From the NCBI GenBank assembly GCA_015689775.1, contig WVSR01000001.1, positions 807,501-871,500 of the forward strand: a stretch of 64,000 nt of DNA, in the 5' to 3' direction. The notes below the pieces were generated by a model. The model worked only from the letters and a program-made list of their open reading frames with translations. It had not been told where the DNA came from and searched no databases. The position numbers and the translations under genes were made by a program. Positions 10,241 to 19,240 of this stretch are shown one piece after another. Each line of letters starts with the position of its first letter. The stretch's first letter is position 1. This DNA is from Rhodobacterales bacterium LSUCC0387 (lineage in GTDB: Bacteria; Pseudomonadota; Alphaproteobacteria; Rhodobacterales; Rhodobacteraceae).

Positions 10241-10615
10241 TCATGCCGATCGACCCTCCCAAACGCCTGATCCATCAAAGGCTTCAGGGAAGGCGGCCTG
10301 TGCGCGGGTCACATCAATCCGCAACAGCGCATCATAGCTTTCTGGATCAAACGGGTCTTCGGCGGCGATGATTTCGCGCCCAAAAATCCATGACAGGCGA
10401 CCCGCATCGAGATTGCCCCGCTCGAAAGGGGCCTCGCCAAAATAGAGCCACAACGCCTCCATGAAGGCTGCATCTGCGCGGCGATCTGCGGCTTTGCGGT
10501 CCGCAAAACGCTCGCGGCGCTTAAGGGGGGTGGCCCCTTCACGGCTTTCACGGCGGATGGTGAAGTGATAATCGGTGCCTGGAAGGCGCGAGGGGAAACC
10601 GCGATGCTTGATCAT
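10241..10615 (-). CDS. Uncharacterised protein of the pcc locus (124 aa)
   Basis: I do not recognise the family. The 124-residue product is soluble and charged, rich in arginine at the N-terminal half (SRLPGTDYHFTIRRESREG, RRERFADRKAADRR) and acidic at the C-terminal half (DPFDPESYDALLRIDVTRAQ); no signal peptide, membrane helix, cysteine pair or nucleotide-binding loop is visible. It has coding character: a long frame with a normal composition on the same strand as pccB and pccA. The first codons MIKHRGFPSRLPGTDYHF suggest a compact beta-rich start. Its position between the two carboxylase subunits suggests a link to propionyl-CoA metabolism, but this is inference from location only. Confidence 0.7.
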   Translation of the reverse strand: MIKHRGFPSRLPGTDYHFTIRRESREGATPLKRRERFADRKAADRRADAAFMEALWLYFGEAPFERGNLDAGRLSWIFGREIIAAEDPFDPESYDALLRIDVTRAQAAFPEAFDGSGVWEGRSA

Positions 10616-10669
10616 GGCCGCACCTCGTAAGGAGCGGCCATCAGGAACCCAAACCGATTATAGCGTGGT

Positions 10670-10804
10670 TTAGCGGTACTTGTTGTAAAAAGGTTCTGGC
10701 ATGATTGGCGCAGGCTCGACATAGATGACTTCGTCTTGCACAGGTGCGCGTTGCGCACAGCTTGCAAAGCTGGCCAAACCTGCCGCAACCAGAATAATTT
10801 TGAT
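10670..10804 (-). CDS. Small lipoprotein with ATC in place of the start codon (or decayed)
   Basis: A 44-residue frame reads as a complete lipoprotein: IKIILVAAGLASFASC, then a short proline/acid-rich tail ending in EPFYNKYR and a TAA. The first codon in good position is ATC (10802-10804), nine bases after AGAGG; the frame is closed by TAG five codons upstream, and no ATG, GTG or TTG starts before the signal peptide. A single G-to-C change of an original ATG explains it. It may use ATC as a rare start, be a recently inactivated gene, or carry a sequencing error. Same strand as pccB, pccA and their small neighbours. Function unknown; small tyrosine-ended lipoproteins of this kind occur in Rhodobacteraceae. 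Confidence 0.5.
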   Translation of the reverse strand: MKIILVAAGLASFASCAQRAPVQDEVIYVEPAPIMPEPFYNKYR

Positions 10805-10846
10805 GCTCGCTGACCTCTAGCTCTCCCCAACTTTGTTATAGGTCCA

Positions 10847-10892
10847 AATTCGTTCCCGAATTCGCACAACGCTTTGGCCATGAGATCATGGC
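10847..10892. repeat. Two adjacent palindromes downstream of pccB
   Basis: AATTCG-TTCC-CGAATT (10847-10862) and GCCATGA-GA-TCATGGC (10877-10892) lie in the 170-base gap between pccB and the ATC-start lipoprotein. Both have perfect arms. The second has a two-base centre, more like a protein-binding palindrome than an RNA hairpin. No T-run follows either on the minus strand, so they do not look like a simple terminator. Confidence 0.5.
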
Positions 10893-10975
10893 TTGCGCGC
10901 ATCACGTACGCAGCCAAAGGAAGCTCGCAATATAAATTAAACATGATTTTCACTTACTAAATGGGCCATTATGTC

Positions 10976-12508
10976 CTAGAGCGGGATATTGTCGTGCTTC
11001 TTCCATGGCATTTGGCGCTTTTTACTGCGTAGCATGGCAAAGGCCTTACAAACGCGCTTGCGGGTGGATTGCGGCTGGATCACCTCGTCAATAAATCCGC
11101 GCTCTGCGGCCACGAAAGGATTGGCAAAACGGTCCTCATAATCTTTGGTGCGCTGCGCGATCTTTGCGGTATCGCGCAATTCAGAACGATAGAGAATCTC
11201 GGTCGCACCTTTCGCGCCCATCACGGCCACTTCTGAGGTGGGCCATGCATAATTGACATCGGCGCGCAGGTGTTTTGAGGCCATCACGACATAAGCCCCC
11301 CCGTAAGCCTTACGGGTGATGACAGTGACTTTTGGCACTGTCGCCTCGCCATAAGCAAAGAGCAGCTTTGCGCCATGTTTGATCACGCCGTCATATTCCT
11401 GCTTCGTGCCTGGCAAGAAGCCCGGAACATCCACCAAGGTCAGGATAGGGATCTCGAAGCAGTCGCAAAAGCGCACGAAGCGGGCTGCCTTGCGGCTTGC
11501 GTCGATATCAAGAACGCCCGCCAGAACCATCGGCTGATTGGCAACGACACCCACGGTCTGGCCCTCAAGGCGGATAAAGCCCGTGATGATGTTCTTCCCG
11601 AAATTTTCTTGGATCTCGTAAAAATCGCCCTCATCCGCTACCTTTTCGATCAATTCTTTCATGTCGTAGGGCGTGTTGGGGTTGTTTGGGACGAGCGTAT
11701 CAAGGCTTTCTTCAATTCGGTTGGGCGTATCGTAGAAGGGACGGACTGGAGGTTTTTCGCGGTTGGACAGCGGAAGGAAATCAATCAATCGGCGTACTTC
11801 TGAGATGGCCTGAACGTCATCTTCAAAGGCCGCGTCTGCGACCGAGCTTTTCTTGGCGTGTGTTGAGGCGCCGCCTAATTCTTCGGCTGTGACAACCTCG
11901 TTGGTCACGGTTTTCACCACGTCTGGCCCTGTGACAAACATGTAAGAACTGTCTTTGACCATGAAGATAAAGTCGGTCATCGCAGGGCTGTAGACCGCGC
12001 CGCCCGCACATGGCCCCATGATCAAGCTGATCTGTGGAATAACGCCTGAGGCCTCAATATTGCGTTGGAAAATCTCGCCATAGGCGGCCAAGGAAGCGAC
12101 CCCCTCTTGGATGCGCGCACCGCCTGAGTCGTTCATGCCAATCACGGGCGCGCCATTTTGCATAGCCATATCCATGATCTTGCAAATTTTCTGAGCGTGG
12201 GTTTCCGACACGGAACCGCCAAGCACGGTAAAGTCTTGGCTGAACACGTAGACCAAGCGGCCATTGATGGTGCCCCATCCTGTGATCACCCCATCCCCAC
12301 GGGGTTTGATTTCGGCCATGCCAAAATCGGTGCAGCGATGGGTGATGAACATATCGTATTCTTCGAAAGAGCCTTCATCGAGCAACAGTTCGATCCGTTC
12401 GCGCGCGGTCAGTTTGCCTTTGCTGTGCTGGGCATCAATACGCTTTTGTCCGCCCCCCAAATGCGCCTCTACGCGGCGATCCTCAAGCTGCTGCAAAATA
12501 TCCTTCAT
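10976..12508 (-). CDS. pccB: Propionyl-CoA carboxylase beta subunit (carboxyltransferase)
   Basis: Transfers the carboxyl group from biotin on PccA to propionyl-CoA. The 510 residues contain both crotonase-fold halves of the carboxyltransferase, including [13 protein letters not shown] in the N half and [15 protein letters not shown] in the C half. The start at 12506-12508 is set by AGGAGG at 12517-12522, eight bases upstream; an in-frame ATG at 12526 precedes that site and is unlikely to be used. It is the first gene of the minus-strand pcc locus. The upstream region carries TTTGCAAA boxes that may be operator sites. Length and motifs are complete. Confidence 0.96.
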   Translation of the reverse strand: MKDILQQLEDRRVEAHLGGGQKRIDAQHSKGKLTARERIELLLDEGSFEEYDMFITHRCTDFGMAEIKPRGDGVITGWGTINGRLVYVFSQDFTVLGGSVSETHAQKICKIMDMAMQNGAPVIGMNDSGGARIQEGVASLAAYGEIFQRNIEASGVIPQISLIMGPCAGGAVYSPAMTDFIFMVKDSSYMFVTGPDVVKTVTNEVVTAEELGGASTHAKKSSVADAAFEDDVQAISEVRRLIDFLPLSNREKPPVRPFYDTPNRIEESLDTLVPNNPNTPYDMKELIEKVADEGDFYEIQENFGKNIITGFIRLEGQTVGVVANQPMVLAGVLDIDASRKAARFVRFCDCFEIPILTLVDVPGFLPGTKQEYDGVIKHGAKLLFAYGEATVPKVTVITRKAYGGAYVVMASKHLRADVNYAWPTSEVAVMGAKGATEILYRSELRDTAKIAQRTKDYEDRFANPFVAAERGFIDEVIQPQSTRKRVCKAFAMLRSKKRQMPWKKHDNIPL

Positions 12509-12603
12509 CAGGCAATCCTCCTTCATGCCGCGTCATTGAACGGCCTCACAATTTCGCTGACCTTACGCAATCTGATATGATCGAGCGAGTCTTCTCTGGC
12601 ATA

Positions 12604-12651
12604 TTTGCAAATTACTTCGCTTTGCTTTTATTAAATTTGCAAATCAGCAAA
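12604..12651. promoter_or_regulatory. Candidate ScfR/PccR-type operator region upstream of pccB
   Basis: Two copies of the palindrome TTTGCAAA (12604-12611 and 12636-12643) with further half-sites TTTGC at 12621-12625 and GCAAA at 12647-12651, in AT-rich sequence between divergent pccB and the efflux gene. From memory, PccR of Rhodobacter sphaeroides, which controls propionyl-CoA carboxylase genes, recognises paired TTTGCAAA motifs; the half-site spacing here is not identical to what I recall. The regulator gene is not in this window. Confidence 0.5.
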
Positions 12652-12687
12652 TATTTAGCACATGGGCGTCATGATTAAATTTTTGAA

Positions 12688-12700
12688 CTAGACAGTTTAG
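12688..12700. promoter_or_regulatory. TetR-like palindrome before the Bcr/CflA gene
   Basis: CTAGAC-A-GTTTAG is a 13-base palindrome with one mismatch, 23 bases before the ATG of the efflux gene. TAGAC/GTCTA arms are common in operators of TetR-family repressors of efflux pumps. No TetR gene is adjacent. Confidence 0.35.
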
Positions 12701-12723
12701 TCAAAGGCGCTTAGCGATGGGCT

Positions 12724-13941
12724 ATGTCTCACATTCCCTCGCAGCGGTTCTTGGACCGCAGGACGGCCCCATCCATTTTCACATTGATCGCGCTCACGGG
12801 CTTGGGCGCGTTGTCAATGAATGTATTTCTACCTTCTTTGCCGCAAATGGCTGAGTATTTTGGCGCAGAATATGGCGTGGTGCAGCTTTCTGTAGCGCTC
12901 TACTTGGGGGTGAATGCTGCCTTGCAGCTCTTGGTTGGCCCGCTGTCTGATCGCTACGGCCGCAGACCCGTGATGCTTGTTGGGGTGGCGATCTACTGTC
13001 TGGCCAGTTTGGGCTGCCTTTGGGCGCCAGATGTCATCACCTTTCTGATCTTCCGCATGATTCAAGCCAGCGTTGTTGTGGGGTTGGTGTTGGGCCGCGC
13101 CGTGGTGCGGGACCGCTACCCACGAGATCAAGCGGCCTCGATGATTGGGTATGTCACCATGGGTATGGCAATCGTTCCCATGGTTGGCCCCGTCATAGGC
13201 GGTGCTTTGGGGCAAGCCTATGGGTGGAAAGCCAATTTCTGGCTTTTATTCGGGGCAGGTCTCGTGATTCTGCTCTTGGCATGGGCTGATCTGGGTGAGA
13301 CCGCACGCAATGGTGAGGGGCGCCTGCGGGACCAATTCGCGCAATATCCCACTTTGCTGCTTTCGCGCCGTTTTTGGGGGTATAGCATATCTAGCACTTT
13401 GGCCTCGGGCGCATTTTTCGCCTATCTGGGCGGTGCGCCTTTGGTGGGCGCGCGTATCTTTGGGATAGAGCCTGCCTTGCTTGGTCTGTTTTTTGGCGCG
13501 CCCGCTTTAGGGTATTTTTTCGGTAATTTCATATCGGGGCGTTACTCAGTGCGCATTGGCGTTGATTACATGATTTTATGGGGCGCGCTGATCACTGTTG
13601 CAGGTCTAAGCACGGGCTTGGGTCTGTTTTTCTTGGGCTATAAAACCGCACTGGTCTTTTTTGGCTCAATGACCTTTTTGGGGGCTGGAAATGGGATGCT
13701 GTTGCCGAATGCGACATCTGGGATGATGTCCATCAGGCCTGATCTGGCAGGCACGGCTTCGGGGCTTGGGGGCTCGATTATGTTGGCGGGTGGGGCCAGT
13801 CTTTCCGCGCTTTCAGGCGTGATCTTGTCTCAATCAGATCAGGCCTATCCGCTGATTTATTTAATGCTGGCCTGCGCGATTGGTGCCGCAGTTTCTGCGG
13901 TTTATACCGCAAGGAGAAATTTCGCGCTTGGGATCAGTTAG
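12724..13941 (+). CDS. Bcr/CflA-type MFS drug efflux transporter
   Basis: A 405-residue inner-membrane major facilitator with about 12 helices, of the DHA1 Bcr/CflA group that expels drugs such as bicyclomycin or chloramphenicol by proton antiport. The motif A loop GPLSDRYGRRPVMLVG (near 76-91) between helices 2 and 3 and the motif C-like GPVIGGALGQAYGW (near 158-171) in helix 5 place it. The start at 12724 gives a normal short polar N-terminus. It is divergent from pccB across a region with TTTGCAAA boxes; a nearer palindrome may be its own operator. It could instead export a metabolite; no substrate can be read from sequence. Confidence 0.9.
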   Translation: MSHIPSQRFLDRRTAPSIFTLIALTGLGALSMNVFLPSLPQMAEYFGAEYGVVQLSVALYLGVNAALQLLVGPLSDRYGRRPVMLVGVAIYCLASLGCLWAPDVITFLIFRMIQASVVVGLVLGRAVVRDRYPRDQAASMIGYVTMGMAIVPMVGPVIGGALGQAYGWKANFWLLFGAGLVILLLAWADLGETARNGEGRLRDQFAQYPTLLLSRRFWGYSISSTLASGAFFAYLGGAPLVGARIFGIEPALLGLFFGAPALGYFFGNFISGRYSVRIGVDYMILWGALITVAGLSTGLGLFFLGYKTALVFFGSMTFLGAGNGMLLPNATSGMMSIRPDLAGTASGLGGSIMLAGGASLSALSGVILSQSDQAYPLIYLMLACAIGAAVSAVYTARRNFALGIS

Positions 13942-14032
13942 GTTATCCGCGCAGCGCAGCTCTTCCCTTGTCGCGCACCGCCCCCTTCGCTAACAACAAT
14001 AAAAGAACGACAGCCACGAAGGAGTGCGATTG

Positions 14033-14818
14033 ATGCGAATTCTGATTACCAATGATGATGGCATCAACGCGCCAGGTCTGGCCAGCCTTTACAAAATTGC
14101 AACTGATCTTGCAGGCCCTGGTGGCGAGGTTTGGACTGTTGCCCCTGCCTTTGAGCAGTCAGGTGTGGCGCATTGCATCTCCTTTGTACATCCTACGATG
14201 ATCGCTGAACTTGGCCCTAAAAAATTCGCTGCTGAAGGCACACCTGCGGATTGCGTTTTGGCGGGACTTTACGATGTGCTGCAAGACAGTCCGCCAGATT
14301 TGGTTCTGTCTGGCATTAATCGCGGCAATAATTCTGCTGAGAATGTGCTCTATTCTGGCACCATTGGCGGTGCGATGGAGGCGGCCTTACAGGGCTTGCC
14401 TGCAATCGCTTTGTCGCAATATTTCGGGCCACAAAATGCCCATCTTAGAAACCCGTTCGAGGCAGCCGAAGCGCATGGCGCAGATATTTTGCGCGCATTG
14501 TGGCAGCAGGCGCATTGGGATCAAAATGACTATCGGCTGTTTTACAACGTGAACTTTCCACCCGTTCCCGCGGCAGATGTGAAGGGTCGCCGCGTTGTTG
14601 CCCAAGGCTTCCGCCGCGAAACAAGCTTCAAAGTCGAGGCTATGATCGCACCCAATCAGCGCCGCTTTTTGTGGATCAAAGGCGGTGCGCAAGATGTGCC
14701 GACTCAGACTGATACGGATGCGCATGCCAATTTGGCGGGCTATATCTCCATTACGCCGATGCGCGCAGATTTGACCGCACATGATGCGCTGTCAGATCTG
14801 AAGTTGCGCCTTGAGTGA
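14033..14818 (+). CDS. surE: 5'/3'-nucleotidase SurE
   Basis: Metal-dependent nucleoside monophosphate phosphatase linked to stationary-phase survival; cytoplasmic. The start is at 14033, nine bases after AAGGAG (14019-14024); a GTG inside that site is not a plausible start. The 262-residue protein opens [15 protein letters not shown], with the metal-binding pair D8-D9, and carries the conserved [23 protein letters not shown] near 91-113. It is followed after six bases by pcm and then by an nlpD-like gene, the same order as the surE-pcm-nlpD cluster of gammaproteobacteria. Confidence 0.96.
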   Translation: MRILITNDDGINAPGLASLYKIATDLAGPGGEVWTVAPAFEQSGVAHCISFVHPTMIAELGPKKFAAEGTPADCVLAGLYDVLQDSPPDLVLSGINRGNNSAENVLYSGTIGGAMEAALQGLPAIALSQYFGPQNAHLRNPFEAAEAHGADILRALWQQAHWDQNDYRLFYNVNFPPVPAADVKGRRVVAQGFRRETSFKVEAMIAPNQRRFLWIKGGAQDVPTQTDTDAHANLAGYISITPMRADLTAHDALSDLKLRLE

Positions 14819-14824
14819 CCCAGT

Positions 14825-15466
14825 ATGAGCGATTTGGCCGAACGCAAAATGAAGTTTCTGTTCACCTTGCGCTCCAAGGGGATCATCAATACGCGTGTAT
14901 TAGCGGCCATGGAAAAAGTGGATCGTGGCATTTTCGTGCGCGGCCATTTCGCCGATCGGGCCTATGAGGACATGCCGTTGCCGATTGCCTCGGGCCAGAC
15001 CATCTCGCAACCGTCTGTCGTAGGGTTGATGACCCAAGCCCTTGAGGTGAGCGAACGCGATAAGGTTTTGGAAATTGGCACAGGTTCTGGTTATCAGGCT
15101 GCAGTGCTGTCGCATTTGGCGCGTAGGGTCTATACGATAGACCGCCATCGCAACCTGACCCGTGCCGCACAAGAGGTGATAACAGCCCTTGGTATTCCTA
15201 ATGTAACTGTTGTTACGGGGGACGGGTGTTTTGGGATGGAGGAGCAAGCCCCATTTGATCGCATCCTCGTCACTGCTGCGGCCGAAGACCCGCCGACACC
15301 CTTGTTGGCGCAGCTGAAGGTGGGCGGCATCATGGTGCTGCCTGTAGGGCAATCGGATCAGGTGCAAAGCCTGATCAAGGTTGTGCGCTTTGAAGACGGT
15401 TTTGACTACGAAGAATTGATGCCTGTGCGCTTTGTCCCGCTTGTCGAAGGATTGGCTGAGGCATAA
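14825..15466 (+). CDS. pcm: Protein-L-isoaspartate O-methyltransferase
   Basis: Repairs damaged proteins by methylating L-isoaspartyl residues with S-adenosylmethionine. The 213 residues have the SAM-binding motif [15 protein letters not shown] (near 79-93), the family signature [14 protein letters not shown] (near 56-69) and the post-motif [11 protein letters not shown]. The ATG is six bases from the surE stop, so the two are probably translated from one message. Length is normal and no key motif is missing. Confidence 0.95.
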   Translation: MSDLAERKMKFLFTLRSKGIINTRVLAAMEKVDRGIFVRGHFADRAYEDMPLPIASGQTISQPSVVGLMTQALEVSERDKVLEIGTGSGYQAAVLSHLARRVYTIDRHRNLTRAAQEVITALGIPNVTVVTGDGCFGMEEQAPFDRILVTAAAEDPPTPLLAQLKVGGIMVLPVGQSDQVQSLIKVVRFEDGFDYEELMPVRFVPLVEGLAEA

Positions 15467-15598
15467 AGCGTGCAATGCCTTGGGACAAAGGGTAGAAACG
15501 ACCCGCATCTTTGATATATAGCTTAGGGTAAAGAACGTGCAGCGGAGAAACCGATGCCCTCCCTCTGGCTGAGCGGCCAGAAGCTGAAAGAGCAGATG

Positions 15599-16801
15599 AT
15601 GAAATGCAAATTTTCGGTGGCGCGCCACTTGCCTGTGACCAATATTCTAGCCTTAGGGCTGAGCGCTGCCCTGTTGTCGGGATGTGTTGGCGCGGTCAGT
15701 GATCTGGATTTTGATTTCCGTGGAAACGCAATTTCCGACGCGGATGTCACGGCTACGGCCCCACGGCCTGGACCTGATGCGCAAGGTTTAATCACCTATC
15801 CCAATTATCAGCTTGCTGTCGCGCGGTCCGGTGACACAGTGCGCAGCGTGGCATCGCGCATTGGCATTGATGCGGACAGCTTGGCGCGGTTCAACGGTCG
15901 CACTGCGGATGATCCGTTGCGTCCGAACGAGATTTTGGCCTTGCCGCGCGATGCGCGTGTGGGCAGTGGCGGTGCAGGGCGTGATATCACGCAGATCGCA
16001 AGCTCGGCCATTGATGCGGCTGAGACACTTAGCCCGCAATCGCCCGCAGCACAGTCTGGTCAAGAGCCTGTCCGTCACCGCGTGACACGTGGGGAAACGG
16101 CCTATTCCATCGCGCGCCTTTACAACGTGTCTGTGCGCGCCTTGTCAGATTGGAACGGGCTTGGCCCCGATCTTGAGGTGCGTGAGGGGCAATATTTAAT
16201 CATTCCATTGGCCCTTGAAACCGCCACAGGCAATCTTGCTGATGGGGCTGTGCCGGGTGCCTCGACCCCACCCCCACCCCCTTCTGCAAGCCAAGCCTTG
16301 CCTGCGCCAATCAGCAGTGAAACGCTGCCCGCGCAACAAAGTGCACCTTCACCCGCAAGCAGCACCGTACCCGCGCCGCGCCCTGCGACCCAAAGCAGCG
16401 CACCTGCACCTGCAGCACAGCAGCCTGTAGCAGCGCCTGCCGTCGTAGATGCCGGCGGGGCTTTTTTGCGCCCCGTTTCGGGTGATATCATCCGTTTCTT
16501 TTCGGCCAGCAACGAGGGGGTGGATATTGCCTCTGCGGTTGGCACGCCGGTGCGTGCGGCTGAGGCGGGGGAAGTGGCCGCGATTACCCAAGATACGGAT
16601 CAAGTGCCGATCTTGGTTCTGCGCCATGCTGATGGTTTGCTGACAGTTTACGCGAATATTCGCGACATCACCGTCTCGCGCGGGGATCGTGTCGGCCGCG
16701 GCCAAACCATCGCCGAAGTTGGCCCAGGTTCGCCCTCCTTCTTGCATTTTGAAGTGCGTCGCGGGTTTGAAGCCATCGACCCGACGCCCTTCTTCGAATA
16801 A
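15599..16801 (+). CDS. nlpD: NlpD-like LysM / degenerate M23 lipoprotein
   Basis: Predicted outer-membrane lipoprotein acting at the peptidoglycan, probably activating a division amidase. The ATG at 15599 gives a 26-residue signal peptide ending in lipobox LLSGC; a start at 15554 would give an unusually long leader. Then come two LysM repeats (LAVARSGDTVRSVASRIGI and RHRVTRGETAYSIARLYNV), a proline/alanine/serine linker of about 75 residues and a C-terminal M23 domain. In the M23 domain the first metal histidine position reads SNEGVDIAS instead of HxGxD, and the later Y-x-H reads VYANI, so the zinc site is lost, as in NlpD. The surE-pcm-nlpD order supports the name; no rpoS follows. Confidence 0.85.
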   Translation: MKCKFSVARHLPVTNILALGLSAALLSGCVGAVSDLDFDFRGNAISDADVTATAPRPGPDAQGLITYPNYQLAVARSGDTVRSVASRIGIDADSLARFNGRTADDPLRPNEILALPRDARVGSGGAGRDITQIASSAIDAAETLSPQSPAAQSGQEPVRHRVTRGETAYSIARLYNVSVRALSDWNGLGPDLEVREGQYLIIPLALETATGNLADGAVPGASTPPPPPSASQALPAPISSETLPAQQSAPSPASSTVPAPRPATQSSAPAPAAQQPVAAPAVVDAGGAFLRPVSGDIIRFFSASNEGVDIASAVGTPVRAAEAGEVAAITQDTDQVPILVLRHADGLLTVYANIRDITVSRGDRVGRGQTIAEVGPGSPSFLHFEVRRGFEAIDPTPFFE

Positions 16802-16831
16802 CCTGCTCAAGGTTGGAAGGCAGGCTAATCC

Positions 16832-17158
16832 ATGCATTGGGTGTATCTTACCATCGCGATATGCGCTGAAGTGGCAGGGACAAGCGCGCTAAAGGCGTCC
16901 GATGGGTTCATGCGCTTTGTGGCATTGGTGTTGGTTGTGATCAGCTACGGATTGGCATTTGTCATGCTTTCACATGCGTTGCGTGTTTTTGATTTGGCTG
17001 CGGCCTACGCGATTTGGTCAGGGGCGGGCATTGCTGCAATCGCGCTGGTTGGGTTGTGGGGCTACGGGCAAAAACTTGACCTCTCGGGCATCATTAGGGT
17101 TGGCATTATAGTGGGCGGCATAGTTGTGGTGCAGCTTTTTTCTAACAGCACACATTAG
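16832..17158 (+). CDS. SMR-family small multidrug resistance transporter
   Basis: A 108-residue four-helix inner-membrane protein of the EmrE/QacE group, which exports cationic compounds by proton antiport as a dimer. The essential membrane glutamate is E13 in ICAEVAGTSALK, and the family stretch AYAIWSGAGIAAIALVG with a following tryptophan is complete. It stands 30 bases after the nlpD-like gene on the same strand and could be read from the same transcript. Some SMR members export guanidinium instead of drugs; this cannot be decided here. Confidence 0.92.
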   Translation: MHWVYLTIAICAEVAGTSALKASDGFMRFVALVLVVISYGLAFVMLSHALRVFDLAAAYAIWSGAGIAAIALVGLWGYGQKLDLSGIIRVGIIVGGIVVVQLFSNSTH

Positions 17159-17267
17159 CATCTTGGCCACTGGCCCCTTGCCGCATCGCGGATGATGGCC
17201 TAAGCGGTTTTTCAAACTTGTTGCGTCTGATTGAGAGGGCGCATCACCATTATCCACGAGGATCGCT

Positions 17268-18623
17268 ATGCGCCTGACCCGCTATTTCCTGCCCGTCCTG
17301 AAAGAAAAGCCCTCCGAGGCGCAGATTGCAAGCCACCGCTTGATGCTGCGCGCAGGCATGATCAAACAGGCCAGCGCGGGGATCTATAGCTGGCTTCCTT
17401 TGGGTTATAAGGTTCTCAAGCGGATCGAGACGATCGTGCATGAAGAGCAGGTGCGCGCAGGCCATATTCCTATGCTGATGCCCACCTTGCAATCTGCCGA
17501 TCTTTGGCGCGAGAGCGGACGCTATGATGATTACGGCCAAGAAATGCTGCGCATCACAGACCGCCATGGCCGCGATATGCTCTATGGCCCGACCAATGAG
17601 GAATTGATCACTGATATCTTCCGCGCCCATGTCGGCAGTTACAAGGATTTGCCGCTGACGCTCTATCATATCCAGTGGAAATTCCGCGATGAAATCCGCC
17701 CGCGTTTCGGTGTCATGCGGGGCCGCGAATTCTTGATGAAGGACGGGTATAATTTCGATCTGACCAAAGAGGATGCGCTGCACGCCTATAACCGCCATTT
17801 GGTCAGTTACCTGCGCAGCTATGAACGTATGGGGCTGCAAGCCATTCCGATGCGCGCTGATGGCGGCCCAATTGGCGGCGATTACACCCATGAATTCCTT
17901 GTTCTGGCCGAGACGGGCGAGTCTGAGGTATTCTATGACAGCGAAATCACGGATCTGCGTTTTGGTGATCGGGATATTGATTACGACAATGTCGACCAGT
18001 GCCAAAGCGTGTTGGAGGAATTCACAAGCCGCTATGCGCGCACAGATGAAACACATGATGCCGAGATTTTCGCGCAAGTGCCCGAAGCGCGTCAGCGCGT
18101 GGCGCGCGGGATTGAGGTGGGCCAGATTTTCTATTTTGGCACAAAATATTCAGAGGCAATGGGGGCTGTTGTCTCAGATCGTGATGGCAATCGTGTGCCC
18201 GTCCATATGGGCAGCCATGGCATCGGGGTGAGCCGTCTTTTGGGTGCGATCATTGAAGCCAACCACGATGATAATGGCATCATCTGGCCCGAAGGCGTGA
18301 CCCCGTTCCATTGCGGGATTGTCAATCTCAAGCAGGGTGATGCTGCCGCAGATGCAGCCTGTGACGAGATTTACAACGTCGTCAGTGCTAAGGGTCTTGA
18401 GCCGTTTTATGATGATCGCGCCGAGCGGGCAGGGGGCAAATTCGCCACGATGGACTTGATCGGCCTGCCATGGCGTATCACTGTTGGCCCCCGTGGCCTA
18501 GCCAATGGCGTGGTTGAATTGACCTCGCGGCGCACGGGCGAAAGCGTTGAGATGAAGCCAGAAGATGCGATTGCGCGCTTGGTCGAGATTTACGCCCCGC
18601 ATTTCGGGAATATCCAGAACTGA
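17268..18623 (+). CDS. proS: Prolyl-tRNA synthetase, editing-domain-less form
   Basis: Charges tRNA-Pro in the cytoplasm. The 451-residue chain is of the short alphaproteobacterial type: it has class II motif 1 and 2 sequences ([38 protein letters not shown]) and motif 3 ([17 protein letters not shown]) with the C-terminal anticodon domain, but no INS editing insert between motifs 2 and 3. Mischarged Ala-tRNA-Pro must then be handled by a separate protein such as ProXp-ala, not seen here. The start [20 protein letters not shown] is family-typical. The next gene begins 11 bases downstream. Confidence 0.97.
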   Translation: MRLTRYFLPVLKEKPSEAQIASHRLMLRAGMIKQASAGIYSWLPLGYKVLKRIETIVHEEQVRAGHIPMLMPTLQSADLWRESGRYDDYGQEMLRITDRHGRDMLYGPTNEELITDIFRAHVGSYKDLPLTLYHIQWKFRDEIRPRFGVMRGREFLMKDGYNFDLTKEDALHAYNRHLVSYLRSYERMGLQAIPMRADGGPIGGDYTHEFLVLAETGESEVFYDSEITDLRFGDRDIDYDNVDQCQSVLEEFTSRYARTDETHDAEIFAQVPEARQRVARGIEVGQIFYFGTKYSEAMGAVVSDRDGNRVPVHMGSHGIGVSRLLGAIIEANHDDNGIIWPEGVTPFHCGIVNLKQGDAAADAACDEIYNVVSAKGLEPFYDDRAERAGGKFATMDLIGLPWRITVGPRGLANGVVELTSRRTGESVEMKPEDAIARLVEIYAPHFGNIQN

Positions 18624-18634
18624 GGAGCGCGGCC

Positions 18635-19207
18635 ATGTCTGCATCTGCCAAGCACGGGCTTGAGATTGATTGGTCAACCATCCCTGCGCCTGTTGATGAT
18701 GGCGCGGCAGATCACTTGCGCGGTATGACCTTGCCTGATGTATCTTTGCCTGCCACTGATGGGGCGGTCGTCTCTCTGGCGGCGCTTCAGGGGCGGAGCG
18801 TGATCTTTGCCTATCCGCGCACGGGACGACCTGATGTCGCGCTGCCAGACGGGTGGAATGACATACCCGGCGCGCGGGGTTGCACCCCCCAATCTTGCGC
18901 GTTTCGTGATCTTTACGCAGATTTGCGCGCGCTTGGGGTCGATCATCTTTTTGGCCTTTCAACCCAAGACAGCGCCTATCAGGCTGAGGCGGTTCTGCGT
19001 CTGCATTTGCCCTATGCGATTCTATCGGATCAGGGGCTTGCACTGCGCGATTCGCTGCGGCTGCCCAGTTTTGAGGTTGCGGGGGAGGTGTTGTTGAAAC
19101 GCCTGACCGTGATCTGTTGCGATGGGGTGATCGAAGATGTGATCTATCCCGTGTTTCCGCCTGACGAAAACGCGAGCCAAGTTGTAGAGCGCCTCAAGAA
19201 GGCCTAA
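18635..19207 (+). CDS. PrxQ/BCP-like peroxiredoxin
   Basis: A 190-residue thioredoxin-fold protein with the peroxiredoxin redox loop GCTPQSC; C83 would be the peroxidatic cysteine and C88, five residues on, the resolving one, the spacing found in PrxQ/BCP enzymes. The fold begins at GMTLPDVSLPATDGAVVSLAALQG and continues with DLYADLRALGVDHLFGLSTQDSAYQAE. About 28 residues precede the core. No signal peptide is seen, so it should act in the cytoplasm on hydroperoxides. It sits between proS and lolC on the same strand. The loop is diverged compared with TPGCT of standard BCP, so the substrate is uncertain. Confidence 0.85.
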   Translation: MSASAKHGLEIDWSTIPAPVDDGAADHLRGMTLPDVSLPATDGAVVSLAALQGRSVIFAYPRTGRPDVALPDGWNDIPGARGCTPQSCAFRDLYADLRALGVDHLFGLSTQDSAYQAEAVLRLHLPYAILSDQGLALRDSLRLPSFEVAGEVLLKRLTVICCDGVIEDVIYPVFPPDENASQVVERLKKA

Positions 19208-19240
19208 ATCAGGGCCAGGAAGCCTTGCGAAGGAGTGGTC

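Noticed and set aside
9684-10262. Open minus-strand frame of 192 codons across the lipoprotein gene and the gap
   Set aside because: It runs through the lipoprotein gene in another frame and has a low-complexity, atypical composition; no start signal.
10612-10953. A 113-residue minus-strand frame overlapping the ATC-start lipoprotein
   Set aside because: No ribosome-binding site or family likeness, and the competing frame shows a complete lipoprotein signal; treated as a shadow frame.
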